Source of the DNA: Hymenobacter elongatus
Lineage (GTDB): Bacteria; Bacteroidota; Bacteroidia; Cytophagales; Hymenobacteraceae
DNA: 64,000 nt
Reading direction: 5' to 3'
Assembly (NCBI RefSeq): GCF_004745955.1
Contig: NZ_SRLD01000010.1
Span: 1-64,000 of the forward strand
Shown in pieces: positions 54,975-63,270 of the stretch. The position numbers and the translations under genes are program-made. The stretch's first letter is position 1, and the number at the start of each line of letters is the position of its first letter. Under the pieces are notes generated by a model. The model was not told the DNA's origin, did not search any database, and saw nothing but the letters and a program-made list of their open reading frames with translations.

Positions 54975-55484
54975 TCAGGGTGCTTCCCGGCCAGCAGCTT
55001 CACCTGGTCGGTTGCGCGCAGGATTTGTCGGCGGCTGTAGCGGCTCTTTGCTTTGAAATTGGTAGAGCACGAAGCCTGGGGGAATATAGAGGGAGGGAAA
55101 AACAATTTCGCCCTCGGAGCCATCGGCAAAATATGTTTTCTGGGGTGTGGCCTCGATGGAGTCGTAGCGGAACGTAAGGCCCAGTACGTTGTGGCCGCTG
55201 GTACTGATGATGGTATCCAGGCGGGCGTGCAGCGGCCGGCAAACCGCCTGGATACGGTGCCGCCCCACCGGAAGCACGAGGTGGCGCACGAGGCGGTCAT
55301 CGGCTGTTTTGTACTTGGCCACCACGGTATCCAGCACGCTTTTGCCGTCGCAGAGCACTTGTATCGGTACCTGCTTTTCCTGGCTGTCGTTGGCTACGCG
55401 CAGCAGTACGAGCCGGGTCGTATCAGTGGGGCCGGTGCAGGCCGCTGCCAGAAGTGGGAAGAAAAGGAATACGTGTTTATACAT
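54975..55484 (-). CDS. Hypothetical lipoprotein
   Basis: A 169-residue protein with a lipoprotein signal MYKHVFLFFPLLAAAC (Cys16). The mature part is beta-rich: VLLRVANDSQEKQVPIQVLC, then a motif RHLVLPVGRHRIQAVC and PSLYIPPGFVLYQF. This looks like a compact beta-sandwich domain of unknown role with two cysteines that could bridge. The tail is proline/glutamate-rich and probably flexible. No family recognised. Starts ~50 bp after the terminator of the small gene at 55593, so it has its own promoter. Confidence 0.68.
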   Translation of the reverse strand: MYKHVFLFFPLLAAACTGPTDTTRLVLLRVANDSQEKQVPIQVLCDGKSVLDTVVAKYKTADDRLVRHLVLPVGRHRIQAVCRPLHARLDTIISTSGHNVLGLTFRYDSIEATPQKTYFADGSEGEIVFPSLYIPPGFVLYQFQSKEPLQPPTNPARNRPGEAAGREAP

Positions 55485-55532
55485 CGAGCAAAGTGTGTCC
55501 GGCCGCCGCTGGCTCCGTCTACGACACTCAAC

Positions 55533-55571
55533 AAAAAAAGCCCTGACTGCTTCGGGAGCAATCAGGGCTTT
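55533..55571 (-). terminator. Rho-independent terminator of the small basic-protein gene
   Basis: A 14-bp stem (55537-55550 with 55558-55571, one G-T pair), loop of 7, then TTTTTTT on the minus strand. It lies 22 bp after the stop codon at 55593, which strongly supports that gene. Confidence 0.9.
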
Positions 55572-55592
55572 CAGGGCAAAGTCGGGAGCAGA

Positions 55593-55733
55593 CTACGCGT
55601 GAATGCGCTTACGCTTCTGACGGCGGCGCTCCTGCGCCTGCTTTACGCGGAAATGCAGGGCCTCCAGGGCAGTTGCGGTCGGGGCCGAAGCAGCGGCTTC
55701 GTTGTTGGTGTCCTGTGAATTGTTGGTTTGCAT
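55593..55733 (-). CDS. Small basic protein (46 residues)
   Basis: From ATG 55733 the product has 46 residues. A Gln/Asn/Ala-rich first half (MQTNNSQDTNNEAAASAPT) leads into a strongly basic helix (FRVKQAQERRRQKRKRIHA). A longer frame exists from 55775, but its start region is less protein-like. The terminator 22 bp downstream argues that it is truly expressed. The basic end could bind nucleic acid or ribosomes; composition alone supports this, and no family is recognised. Confidence 0.55.
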   Translation of the reverse strand: MQTNNSQDTNNEAAASAPTATALEALHFRVKQAQERRRQKRKRIHA

Positions 55734-55879
55734 GGGGAAAGCTGCTTTTTTATGTCTTGTCTGTACTCCTGACAAGCCGTTAAAGTTCTTGCCGGGGGCG
55801 AAAGGTACGGGATTCTACGGGGTTTTGTGGAATTTTGGTCACCATATTGGTGCTTTTCCTCCTTCCATGCTGCCCTGCT

Positions 55880-56707
55880 ATGGTTTGTTACCGCCCTCTT
55901 AGTCAGCTATTGCTGCCCGTATTGCTCGTTCTCGGCGGCCCGGTTGCCACCGCGCAGCGCATTCTGCAGCGCAACTTTCAGCCTTACTTCGAGGCCCACG
56001 AGCTGCGCGGTTCCTTCCTGCTGCTCGACGTAAGCGCCAACCAATACACCGCTTACGACCTGCCGCGCTGCCGCCAAGGCTTTTTGCCGGCTTCCACTTT
56101 CAAGATCCCCAATACGCTCATCGGTCTGGAAACGGCTGCCGTGCGCGACACCGCCGAGGTATTTCGTTGGGATGGTAGGGTGCGCAGCTTTGCCCAGTGG
56201 AACCAGGATATGACGCTGGCCCGCGCGCTGCGCGTGTCGTGCGTGCCGTGCTACCAGCAGCTGGCCCGCCGCATCGGGGCCGGGCGCTATCAGCACTGGC
56301 TGCCAAAGCTGCGGTTTGGCCGCATGGTCGTCACACCCACCACCATCGATTCGTTTTGGCTGGTCGGACAGTCGCGTATCACTCAGTTCGAGCAAATAAA
56401 CTTTCTGCGTCGTCTGCAGCGCGAACAGCTGCCGGTGTCGCGGCGCAGCCAGGAGCTGACCAAAACGCTGCTGGTGCTGAGCCGTGGGCCCGGCTGGGTA
56501 ATGCGCGGCAAAACTGGCTGGACCATGCAGCAGGGCCATGATAATGGCTGGTTTGTAGGCTGGGTAGAGCAAGGCCGAAAAATATATTTCTTCGCCCTGA
56601 ATGTCGAGCCCAAGCACGCTGGCCCTGTCACGGCGAAGTTCGTGCAGGGCCGCCGAGCCGTAACGGAACAGATTCTGCGGCAGGAATTCGGGCTGCTGTC
56701 GCAGTAG
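55880..56707 (+). CDS. Class D (OXA-type) beta-lactamase
   Basis: A 275-residue protein from ATG 55880 (MVCYRPLSQLLLPVLLVLGG), which gives a signal peptide ending VATAQ; a start 15 codons earlier is possible. Class D landmarks are all present: the STFK active site in PASTFKIPNTLIGLE (Ser72, Lys75, the lysine being the one carboxylated in this class), SxV in RVSCVPCYQQL (Ser120-Val122), and KTG in MRGKTGWTMQ (Lys211). Around 40 residues before the end, DNGWFVGWVEQ matches the family. It would hydrolyse penicillins in the periplasm. The usual YGN motif is less clear. It is intrinsic-looking: composition matches the neighbours and no mobile element is adjacent. Confidence 0.9.
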   Translation: MVCYRPLSQLLLPVLLVLGGPVATAQRILQRNFQPYFEAHELRGSFLLLDVSANQYTAYDLPRCRQGFLPASTFKIPNTLIGLETAAVRDTAEVFRWDGRVRSFAQWNQDMTLARALRVSCVPCYQQLARRIGAGRYQHWLPKLRFGRMVVTPTTIDSFWLVGQSRITQFEQINFLRRLQREQLPVSRRSQELTKTLLVLSRGPGWVMRGKTGWTMQQGHDNGWFVGWVEQGRKIYFFALNVEPKHAGPVTAKFVQGRRAVTEQILRQEFGLLSQ

Positions 56708-56720
56708 TTGGAGAAACTAC

Positions 56721-57809
56721 TTACGGCTGCACCGCGCTTCCACTCTCTGCCGCTTTCGGTTCCGAATATCCGGCCAGTGGCAGGCGCGGGTTCATGGTGC
56801 GAAACCAGAGCGGCGGCAGCGTTGCCAGCAGCATCATGCCAGGGTAGCCCGTGGGCATCTGCGGACTGGCGGGCTGGTACCGCAGGGTGTGGTAGGGGCG
56901 GGAGGCCAGGTAATGATGGTCGGAATGGCGGGTCAGCTCATAGAGCAGAATGCGGCCCAGGGCGTGCTCGGAGTTCCAGGAATGCTGCGGCTGCACCCGC
57001 TCATACACGCCAGTTGTGGCGTTGCGCTGGCGCAGCAGGCCGTAATGTTCCACGTAGTTCACCAGCTGAAACAGCAGCACGCCAATGGCCGCCGCACCCA
57101 GCCAGGCCAGTAGCGCAGTGGGCCCAGCCACCAGCCCTACTGCCAGCACCAGCGCGCCCTGCGCTAGCTGAAACTGCAGCATCTGATTGGCCCACGACAC
57201 GGCCGGGCGCTGCTGCCGCCGGAGGCGCTCATGCTCCAGCTGCCAGGCCGAGCGGTATTCGCCCCACACGGCGCGGGGTAAAAAATGCCAGAAAGGCTCG
57301 TGCAAACGAGCGGTGGCCGGATCGTGGGGCGTGGCCACGTGGCGGTGATGGCCGCGGTTGTGCTCGATGAAAAAGTGCAGATACAGCGTACTCAGCAGCA
57401 GCGTTTGGGCCAGCAGCTGTTCGTAGCGGCGCGGCCGGTGGCCCAGCTCGTGCGCCACATTGATGCCCAGCGCCCCACAGCAGATGCCCAGGCTGAAGAC
57501 CAGCCCCGCTGTCTCCCAGTGGGTCAGGGCCGTGTGCGTCGTCACCCACATAAGTCCGCCTACCAAACTCAGGTGCAACGGCACGTTGCCATAGAGCAGT
57601 GTATCAAAAAACAGGTGGTGCGCCCGGCCTGCTGTGGCAGGCGCGCCCGGCCCGGCCCGGTGCGCCGCCGACCAAAGCTCTAGCAGCGGCACCAGCCCGA
57701 ACACGAAGGCGGGCGTCAGCCAGGCCCAGGGACCCCGTAGCGCCAACCCCGCCGCCGCACAAGCCGGTACTAGGTAGGCCAGGATATAGCGCAAGTCGTG
57801 GAACTGCAT
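56721..57809 (-). CDS. AlkB-type membrane hydroxylase (alkane 1-monooxygenase-like)
   Basis: A 362-residue integral-membrane di-iron enzyme. Histidine boxes match alkane monooxygenase: NVAHELGHRPRR, FIEHNRGHHRHVATPHDP, and YELTRHSDHHY, plus NYVEHYGLLRQR, which is the hallmark of the AlkB group as opposed to ordinary desaturases. Six or so membrane helices surround them. It would hydroxylate the terminal methyl of an alkane or a similar hydrophobic chain, using an electron donor such as rubredoxin; no rubredoxin gene lies nearby. It is convergent with the beta-lactamase, 13 bp between ends. Confidence 0.92.
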   Translation of the reverse strand: MQFHDLRYILAYLVPACAAAGLALRGPWAWLTPAFVFGLVPLLELWSAAHRAGPGAPATAGRAHHLFFDTLLYGNVPLHLSLVGGLMWVTTHTALTHWETAGLVFSLGICCGALGINVAHELGHRPRRYEQLLAQTLLLSTLYLHFFIEHNRGHHRHVATPHDPATARLHEPFWHFLPRAVWGEYRSAWQLEHERLRRQQRPAVSWANQMLQFQLAQGALVLAVGLVAGPTALLAWLGAAAIGVLLFQLVNYVEHYGLLRQRNATTGVYERVQPQHSWNSEHALGRILLYELTRHSDHHYLASRPYHTLRYQPASPQMPTGYPGMMLLATLPPLWFRTMNPRLPLAGYSEPKAAESGSAVQP

Positions 57810-58061
57810 GGCAGAATGGGTTGATAGCTAAATATACGAATCTCAAGATCGACAACCAAGGTAGTGAAGAGGCAGGTAGAGAGCGTCGCTTAGGTTCTGG
57901 CTTTCCAGGAGTGGGTTGCTCGGATTCTTACAGGGCTTATTGCACTGACTCGGGGCAAGCAGCACGCCTCTCAACACTATATGAGCCCTTATTTCTGTTA
58001 CCTTAGAACGGTCACTGGCTCAATAGCAACCAAGTCCTCTTTTTATTCCACTCATATCGGC

Positions 58062-59465
58062 ATGCAAACGCTTCGTATTTCCGGCCTTCTACTTGCTCTC
58101 ACCATTGGTTCGTGGACCAATAGTCAAGCGCAAGCCCCTGTTGTAGCCACGTTTCCGGTGGGTAGCGCCACGGTTACCGTTTCCGAGGTCACTCCCAGGC
58201 TGAACGTCATTTGGGATATGGTCTGGGGGCCCGATAATTTCCTGTGGATAACGGAGCGCTATGGGCGCATTAGCCGCGTAAATCCGGTTTCGGGACAGGT
58301 GCTTCCCCTCATTACGGTGCCAGATGTAGCGGCTAATGGCGAGGCCGGTTTACTCGGAATGGTGCTTCACCCAGACTTCGCGGCCAACCCGTACGCATAC
58401 GTCGTTTACACTTATTTTAGCCAAGGCACTATTAAGGAAAAGATAGTGCGCTACACGTACGCGGGTGGCGTGCTTAGCGCGCCATTGGTGCTGCTGAGTG
58501 ATATTCCCGGGCTTAGCGGCCACATTGGTTCCCGGCTTATTATCCTGCCCGATCGTACGTTGCTCGTCACTACCGGAGATGCTCATTTGCTGCCGGAAGT
58601 ACAGAACACCGCCTTTTTAAATGGCAAAACTTTGCGCCTGAATTTGGACGGTACAGTGCCGGCCAACAATCCTATTGCGGGAAGCTACGTGTATACCAAA
58701 GGGCATCGTAACTCGCAAGGGCTGGTTCAGTTGCCGAACGGCCGCATTTATAGCTCCGAGCATGGCCCCAATAACGACGATGAGATTAACCGTATCGAAG
58801 CGGGCGCGAACTACGGCTGGCCCGACGTGCATGGCTACTGTGACCTGGCGAATGAGCAAGCATTTTGTGCCGCTAACAATGTGCGCGAGCCCATCATGGC
58901 CTGGACGCCCACTATTGCGCCCGGAGCGCTGGCTTACTACGATCATCCCGCTATTCCGGCGTGGCGTGGCTCCTTATTGCTGGCAGTGATGAAAAATCGC
59001 CAACTGCTGCAGTTGCCCCTGAATGCCGCCGGTGATATAGCTATGCCCTCCAGCGCCTATCTGGTTAATTCGGAGCTGGGCCGGTTGCGGGCTATTTGTG
59101 TTTCGCCGCAGGGAAAAGTATACATAGGTACCAGTAACCGCGACGGTTACGGCAACCCCAGCGCCACGGATGACCGTATCGTGGTGCTGGAAAATCGCAG
59201 CTTTACGCCCACCAGTGCCGGAGTACAACAACTGGAGGCTGCTTTTGCGCTGGCTCCCAACCCGGCCAGTACCCAAGCCTATGTACGGCTGCCCGCTGGC
59301 GGTGCCCACCTGCGGGTGCTGGATATGACTGGTCGTAGTGTGCGTGAAAAACTGGTTTCGGGTCCAGCGGCCACGCTCGATTTGGTAGGTCTGGCAGCAG
59401 GCGTCTATCTGGTACGGGCCCAAACGACCGACGGCACGGCCACCCGACGCTTGGCTATCGAGTAG
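58062..59465 (+). CDS. PQQ-dependent sugar dehydrogenase with type IX secretion tail
   Basis: A 467-residue protein from ATG 58062 (MQTLRISGLLLALTIGSWTN); the frame is open earlier but only this start places the signal peptide first. Residues ~25-380 match the soluble aldose/glucose dehydrogenase beta propeller: VIWDMVWGPDNFLWITERYG, AGLLGMVLHPDF, YTKGHRNSQGLVQL and SSEHGPNNDDEINRIEAGAN. These bear the expected PQQ and calcium-binding residues. The end (~395-467: LAPNPASTQAYVRLPAGG, VLDMTGRSV, LVRAQTTDGTATRRLAIE) is a type A T9SS sorting domain, so it should be secreted through the Por system and attached at the surface. Confidence 0.93.
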   Translation: MQTLRISGLLLALTIGSWTNSQAQAPVVATFPVGSATVTVSEVTPRLNVIWDMVWGPDNFLWITERYGRISRVNPVSGQVLPLITVPDVAANGEAGLLGMVLHPDFAANPYAYVVYTYFSQGTIKEKIVRYTYAGGVLSAPLVLLSDIPGLSGHIGSRLIILPDRTLLVTTGDAHLLPEVQNTAFLNGKTLRLNLDGTVPANNPIAGSYVYTKGHRNSQGLVQLPNGRIYSSEHGPNNDDEINRIEAGANYGWPDVHGYCDLANEQAFCAANNVREPIMAWTPTIAPGALAYYDHPAIPAWRGSLLLAVMKNRQLLQLPLNAAGDIAMPSSAYLVNSELGRLRAICVSPQGKVYIGTSNRDGYGNPSATDDRIVVLENRSFTPTSAGVQQLEAAFALAPNPASTQAYVRLPAGGAHLRVLDMTGRSVREKLVSGPAATLDLVGLAAGVYLVRAQTTDGTATRRLAIE

Positions 59466-59486
59466 ACCTACTGTTCAAATAGGAAC

Positions 59487-59527
59487 CACAGAAAAAGCGG
59501 CTCCTCACGGAAGTAGCTTTTTCTGTG
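59487..59527. terminator. Terminator after the PQQ dehydrogenase gene
   Basis: A 12-bp stem, CACAGAAAAAGC (59487-59498) with GCTTTTTCTGTG (59516-59527), 21 bp past the stop codon. The U-rich second arm supports termination. Confidence 0.75.
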
Positions 59528-59705
59528 ACCATAGCTGATAAGCCAAGCCCTGGTTCACGGGCTAAAAGTTAGTTTTGACTGGTGGGCCGTCCTGTACCCA
59601 GGTGTGGCGCGCAAGAAGCCCAGGCAGCTTTCGGCGGCTACCTGCGTATGTTGCCGCATACGTTGGGCGTCGTAAGTTTTTGCGGCCTTTTCCTTGGGTG
59701 TGTAT

Positions 59706-60611
59706 ATGCTCTCCTACAAGCACGAAATATTTCTGGAAGTGGCCCGGCAGCTCAGCTTCACTAAGGCCAGCCATACCTTGTGCGTGAGCCAGTCGGCCGT
59801 GAGCAAGCACGTGAAAGCGCTGGAAGAGGAATACAAAATCGGGTTGTTCGAGCGCCTGGGTAATACCGTGAAGCTCACGCCCGCCGGCTTGGTGCTCTAC
59901 CAGAAACTGCTGCTGGCCAAGCAGCTGCAGCACGAGCTGCACCAGGAGTTTACCCAGCTCAGCGCCGACTACTCGCCTCGCTTCCGGATGATGATTGGGG
60001 CCAGCACTACGATTTCGCTCTACGTGCTGCCGCCGGTGCTATCGGCCTACCTCAACAAGCACAGCAACATCCAGCTCACGCTCAAAAACCGCAATAGCGA
60101 AAATATTCTCAAAGCGTTGCTGGACCACGAAATTGACCTGGGCATCATCGAAGGTCTCAACAAAGTCAGCACCGTGACCTACACCCCGTTCCTGACCGAT
60201 GACGTTATTGCGGTGTGTTCGGCCAAAAATCCGCGGAACACCCAGGCTCTCACGGTTCAAAGCCTGTACGAGATTCCGCTGGCCGTGCGCGAAATAGGTT
60301 CGGGCACGCTGGCCGTACTCGAAAATGCCCTGGCGCACCACCAGATGAAGCTGGCCGACCTGCCAGTAAAAGTACGCCTGGGCGGCACCGAAGCCCTGAA
60401 AAACTTCGTGCGTGTCGACACCTGCCTGGCGTTTCTGCCCCGACAGGCCGTGGTGAAAGAACTGGAATCGGGGGAGCTGCTGGAGGTGCCCATTCAGGGC
60501 CTGGCCATGCGGCGGCAGTTCCATTTCATTCAGCGCAAAGGCACCGAGAACAACTTGCCGTACAAAGATTTTGTGCAGTTTATGAAGCGTCATTATTCTA
60601 AAATGGAATAG
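59706..60611 (+). CDS. LysR-family transcriptional regulator
   Basis: A 301-residue regulator from ATG 59706 (MLSYKHEIFLEVARQLSFTK); a TTG four codons earlier is less likely. The winged helix-turn-helix includes SHTLCVSQSAVSKHVKALEE and GLFERLGNTVKLTPAG. The effector domain of LysR follows (residues ~88-300) with IGASTTISLYVLPPVLSAY and the central GLNKVSTVTYTPFLTD. It lies 83 bp upstream of the threonine synthase-like gene on the same strand, unusual for LysR members, which are most often divergent from their targets. It may act on that gene or on itself. Confidence 0.95.
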   Translation: MLSYKHEIFLEVARQLSFTKASHTLCVSQSAVSKHVKALEEEYKIGLFERLGNTVKLTPAGLVLYQKLLLAKQLQHELHQEFTQLSADYSPRFRMMIGASTTISLYVLPPVLSAYLNKHSNIQLTLKNRNSENILKALLDHEIDLGIIEGLNKVSTVTYTPFLTDDVIAVCSAKNPRNTQALTVQSLYEIPLAVREIGSGTLAVLENALAHHQMKLADLPVKVRLGGTEALKNFVRVDTCLAFLPRQAVVKELESGELLEVPIQGLAMRRQFHFIQRKGTENNLPYKDFVQFMKRHYSKME

Positions 60612-60694
60612 ACTATTCCATTTTCCTATTTTGTTTTCGCATACCAGAGCGCCTATTTGCCGTTGTAAAATCACGCACTACAGCCGCTCTGTCC

Positions 60695-61888
60695 ATGGAA
60701 ACCAGCATTGCTCTTGCCAGCCGAATTCACGCCCTGGAATGCTCCGCCTGCGGCCAGTCGTATTCGGCCTTCGCGCTCCAGCGTGTTTCGGCGTGCTGCC
60801 AGATGCCGCTGCTGGCCGTCTACGATCTGCACGAGCCGCTGAGCAAGGCCAGCATCTGCCAAGCCGAGGGCAGCATGTGGCGCTACCGCGAAGTGCTGCC
60901 GCTGCTTCACGAAGAAAACCGCGTGAGCCTGGGCGAAGGCTTCACGCCGCTGCTCACGCTCGGCACGCTGGCCAGCCGCTACAACTTACGCTCGCTAGTG
61001 CTCAAAGACGAGGGCCAGAACCCGACGGGCTCCTTCAAGGCCCGGGGACTGAGCATGGCCATTTCGAAAGCCAAAGAGCTGGGCGTACGGGGCTGCATCG
61101 TGCCCACGGCCGGCAACGCGGGCGTAGCCATGGCCGCCTACTGCGCCAAGGCGGGCATGCAGGCCGTGGTGGCCATGCCGCGCCATACGCCCAAGGCCTT
61201 CAAGGAAGAATGCTACTGGTACGGGGCCGAGGTGCAGCTCATCGATGGGCTGATAAACGACTGCGCCGCCTGGGTGCGCCAAACCAACGCCAACGGCGAG
61301 CTGCTCGACGTGTCGACGCTGAAGGAGCCGTACCGCATTGAGGGTAAAAAAACCATGGGCTACGAAATTGCGGAGCAGCTCAACTGGAAGCTGCCCGACG
61401 TGATTCTGTACCCCGCTGGGGGCGGCACCGGCCTTATTGGCATCTGGAAGGCCTTTCAGGAAATGAAAGTCCTGGGCTGGCTAGCTGCCGAGACGAAGCT
61501 GCCGCGCATGGTAGCGGTGCAGGCCTCCAACTGCTGCCCGCTTATCGAAACCTATACGGGCCGGCAGGCCAATGCCCACCACTACGTCGGCAAGCCCACC
61601 ATTGCCAACGGACTGGCCGTGCCGCGCCCCTTGGGCGAGCCCCTGATGCTGGAAGTGCTGCGCGAGTCGCGGGGCACGGCCGTCAGCATCACCGATGAGC
61701 AAATGGTGGAAGGAATGCGCGAATTGGGCCGGCTCGAAGGCTTGTTCGTGGCACCGGAAGGAGCGGCCGTCTGGATGGCGGCTCGCCACCTGCTGCACAC
61801 CGGCTGGCTGCGTGCCGACGAGCAGATTCTGCTGCTCAATACAGGCTCGGCTCAGAAATACCTGGAAAACGTAGAAGGACAGTATTAG
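60695..61888 (+). CDS. thrC: Threonine synthase-like PLP enzyme
   Basis: A 397-residue fold-type II PLP enzyme. It begins with a small Cys-rich segment (LECSACGQSY and, later, ACCQMPLL) also seen in class II threonine synthases. The PLP lysine is in NPTGSFKARG, the phosphate-binding glycine loop is PAGGGTGLIG, and TAGNAGVAMAAY fits the asparagine ring contact. Threonine synthase converts O-phosphohomoserine to threonine. I cannot exclude a related lyase, since the neighbour is a LysR regulator and no other threonine pathway genes are near. The gene ends before a strong hairpin at 61943-61993. Confidence 0.85.
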   Translation: METSIALASRIHALECSACGQSYSAFALQRVSACCQMPLLAVYDLHEPLSKASICQAEGSMWRYREVLPLLHEENRVSLGEGFTPLLTLGTLASRYNLRSLVLKDEGQNPTGSFKARGLSMAISKAKELGVRGCIVPTAGNAGVAMAAYCAKAGMQAVVAMPRHTPKAFKEECYWYGAEVQLIDGLINDCAAWVRQTNANGELLDVSTLKEPYRIEGKKTMGYEIAEQLNWKLPDVILYPAGGGTGLIGIWKAFQEMKVLGWLAAETKLPRMVAVQASNCCPLIETYTGRQANAHHYVGKPTIANGLAVPRPLGEPLMLEVLRESRGTAVSITDEQMVEGMRELGRLEGLFVAPEGAAVWMAARHLLHTGWLRADEQILLLNTGSAQKYLENVEGQY

Positions 61889-61942
61889 TAGGAATGCTGC
61901 CCGCTCAAGTAGGGGTATGTGCTGGGAAGTGGTGTGCCTCCC

Positions 61943-61993
61943 GCACAAACACGATAAAACCAGCTGCTTAGGCTGGCTTTATCGTGTTTGTGC
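61943..61993. terminator. Strong hairpin terminator after the threonine synthase gene
   Basis: A 22-bp stem with one mismatch (61943-61964 with 61972-61993; ACACGATAAA / TTTATCGTGT) around a 7-nt loop. T-rich runs in the second arm favour termination on the plus strand. Confidence 0.8.
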
Positions 61994-62105
61994 AAGTACG
62001 CTGTCCTACGGTCTGCTTAGTAGCCGCAACCGTGCTGGTTGGCGTAAGTATGGGTTTTCCCGGGCAACTAGCTGCCTGGGATTTTCAGCTTAACGGAGGA
62101 TAGAT

Positions 62106-62966
62106 ATGATGAAAGCCGACCAAAGCCGCCTGTACGCCGATGTGGAATTCCTGACGGCCATTCGCCCGGCTCGCACCTACCGCCACTTGGCCTCCCTAGA
62201 TAAAGCGGCCGACTACATCAAAGCCGAATTCGGTAAGCTGGCGTGTCGTGTTGAAGAACAGCCTTTCCGGGTGGACGGGCAGCCCTACCGCAACGTCATT
62301 GCTTCCTTCGGACCTGAGAAGGGGGAGCGACTCATCCTCGGGGCTCATTACGATGTATGCGGCGAGCAGCCCGGCGCCGACGACAATGCCAGCGCCGTAG
62401 CGGGTCTGCTCGAAACGGCCCGTTTGCTACAGGCCCAGCCGCAGTTGGCTCACCGTATCGATCTGGTAGCCTATTCCCTGGAAGAGCCGCCCTTTTTTGG
62501 CACCGAAGACATGGGTAGTGCCGTGCACGCCAAATCCCTGCACGACCAGAATGCGGTAGTGCGTGCAATGCTCTGCTACGAAATGATTGGCTATTTCAGC
62601 GACGCCCCCAACTCCCAACGCTTCCCCGACGAGCGGCTGGCGCAACTCTACCCCAACACGGGTGATTTTATCATGGTAGTAGGCAAGCAAGGCCAGGAGG
62701 CGCTGATCGAACGCGTCAGGGCGCTGATGCAGGACCACGCCAGCATCGACGTGCAAAGTATTAGTCTGCCTAGTGCCGTTGGCCTGTCGGGCCTTTCCGA
62801 CCACCGCAATTACTGGCGCTACGGCTACCAGGCCGTGATGATTAACGATACGTCCTTCCTGCGTAATCCTCATTATCATCAGTCCACCGATACCATCGAC
62901 ACCCTGGATTTCGTCCGGATGGCCGAGGTCGTGAACGGCGTGTTCGGGGCAATTATCCAGTTATAA
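62106..62966 (+). CDS. M28-family zinc peptidase
   Basis: A 286-residue metallopeptidase preceded by a fair Shine-Dalgarno (GGAGGA, 7 bp before the first of two ATGs). Zinc ligands and the catalytic pair are visible: GAHYDVC (His80 region), GADDNASAVAGLLE (bridging Asp), SLEEPPFFGTEDMGS (catalytic Glu then a zinc ligand) and HYHQSTDTID (final His). The arrangement is that of M28 aminopeptidases. No signal peptide is present, so it is probably cytoplasmic. The protein is on its own on the plus strand, between a strong terminator and the ammonium transporter. Confidence 0.92.
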   Translation: MMKADQSRLYADVEFLTAIRPARTYRHLASLDKAADYIKAEFGKLACRVEEQPFRVDGQPYRNVIASFGPEKGERLILGAHYDVCGEQPGADDNASAVAGLLETARLLQAQPQLAHRIDLVAYSLEEPPFFGTEDMGSAVHAKSLHDQNAVVRAMLCYEMIGYFSDAPNSQRFPDERLAQLYPNTGDFIMVVGKQGQEALIERVRALMQDHASIDVQSISLPSAVGLSGLSDHRNYWRYGYQAVMINDTSFLRNPHYHQSTDTIDTLDFVRMAEVVNGVFGAIIQL

Positions 62967-63270
62967 TTCCACGCAGTTTTGCGAGGAACTTCCATGCAGG
63001 TGTTGCGCATTGCCTGTGGCATCGTGCTGGAATAGTATGTGCTGGAATATGAATGCTCTTTTAATCCCATTGCCTACCGAAGCTACTATAGTTACGTACT
63101 TCGAGTTTTTATGAGTGAGAATAATGGGTGTTGATTTTAGCTTGTTTCACAATAAAAAGGTAGTTTTATATAAAAATGACCTAAAATGAAAGGGTGTGTC
63201 AGGTAATGTGTGCACTGATTATTGTATCTTGACCTTCGAAACGACAGGTGTCCACGATAAATTAGATATT
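62967..63270. other. Intergenic region, probable ammonium transporter promoter
   Basis: About 300 bp with no protein-like frame. It becomes A+T rich between 63110 and 63240, as promoters here do. TATCTTGA at 63225-63232 resembles the -7 box TAnnTTTG. No matching -33 box was convincing. Confidence 0.35.
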
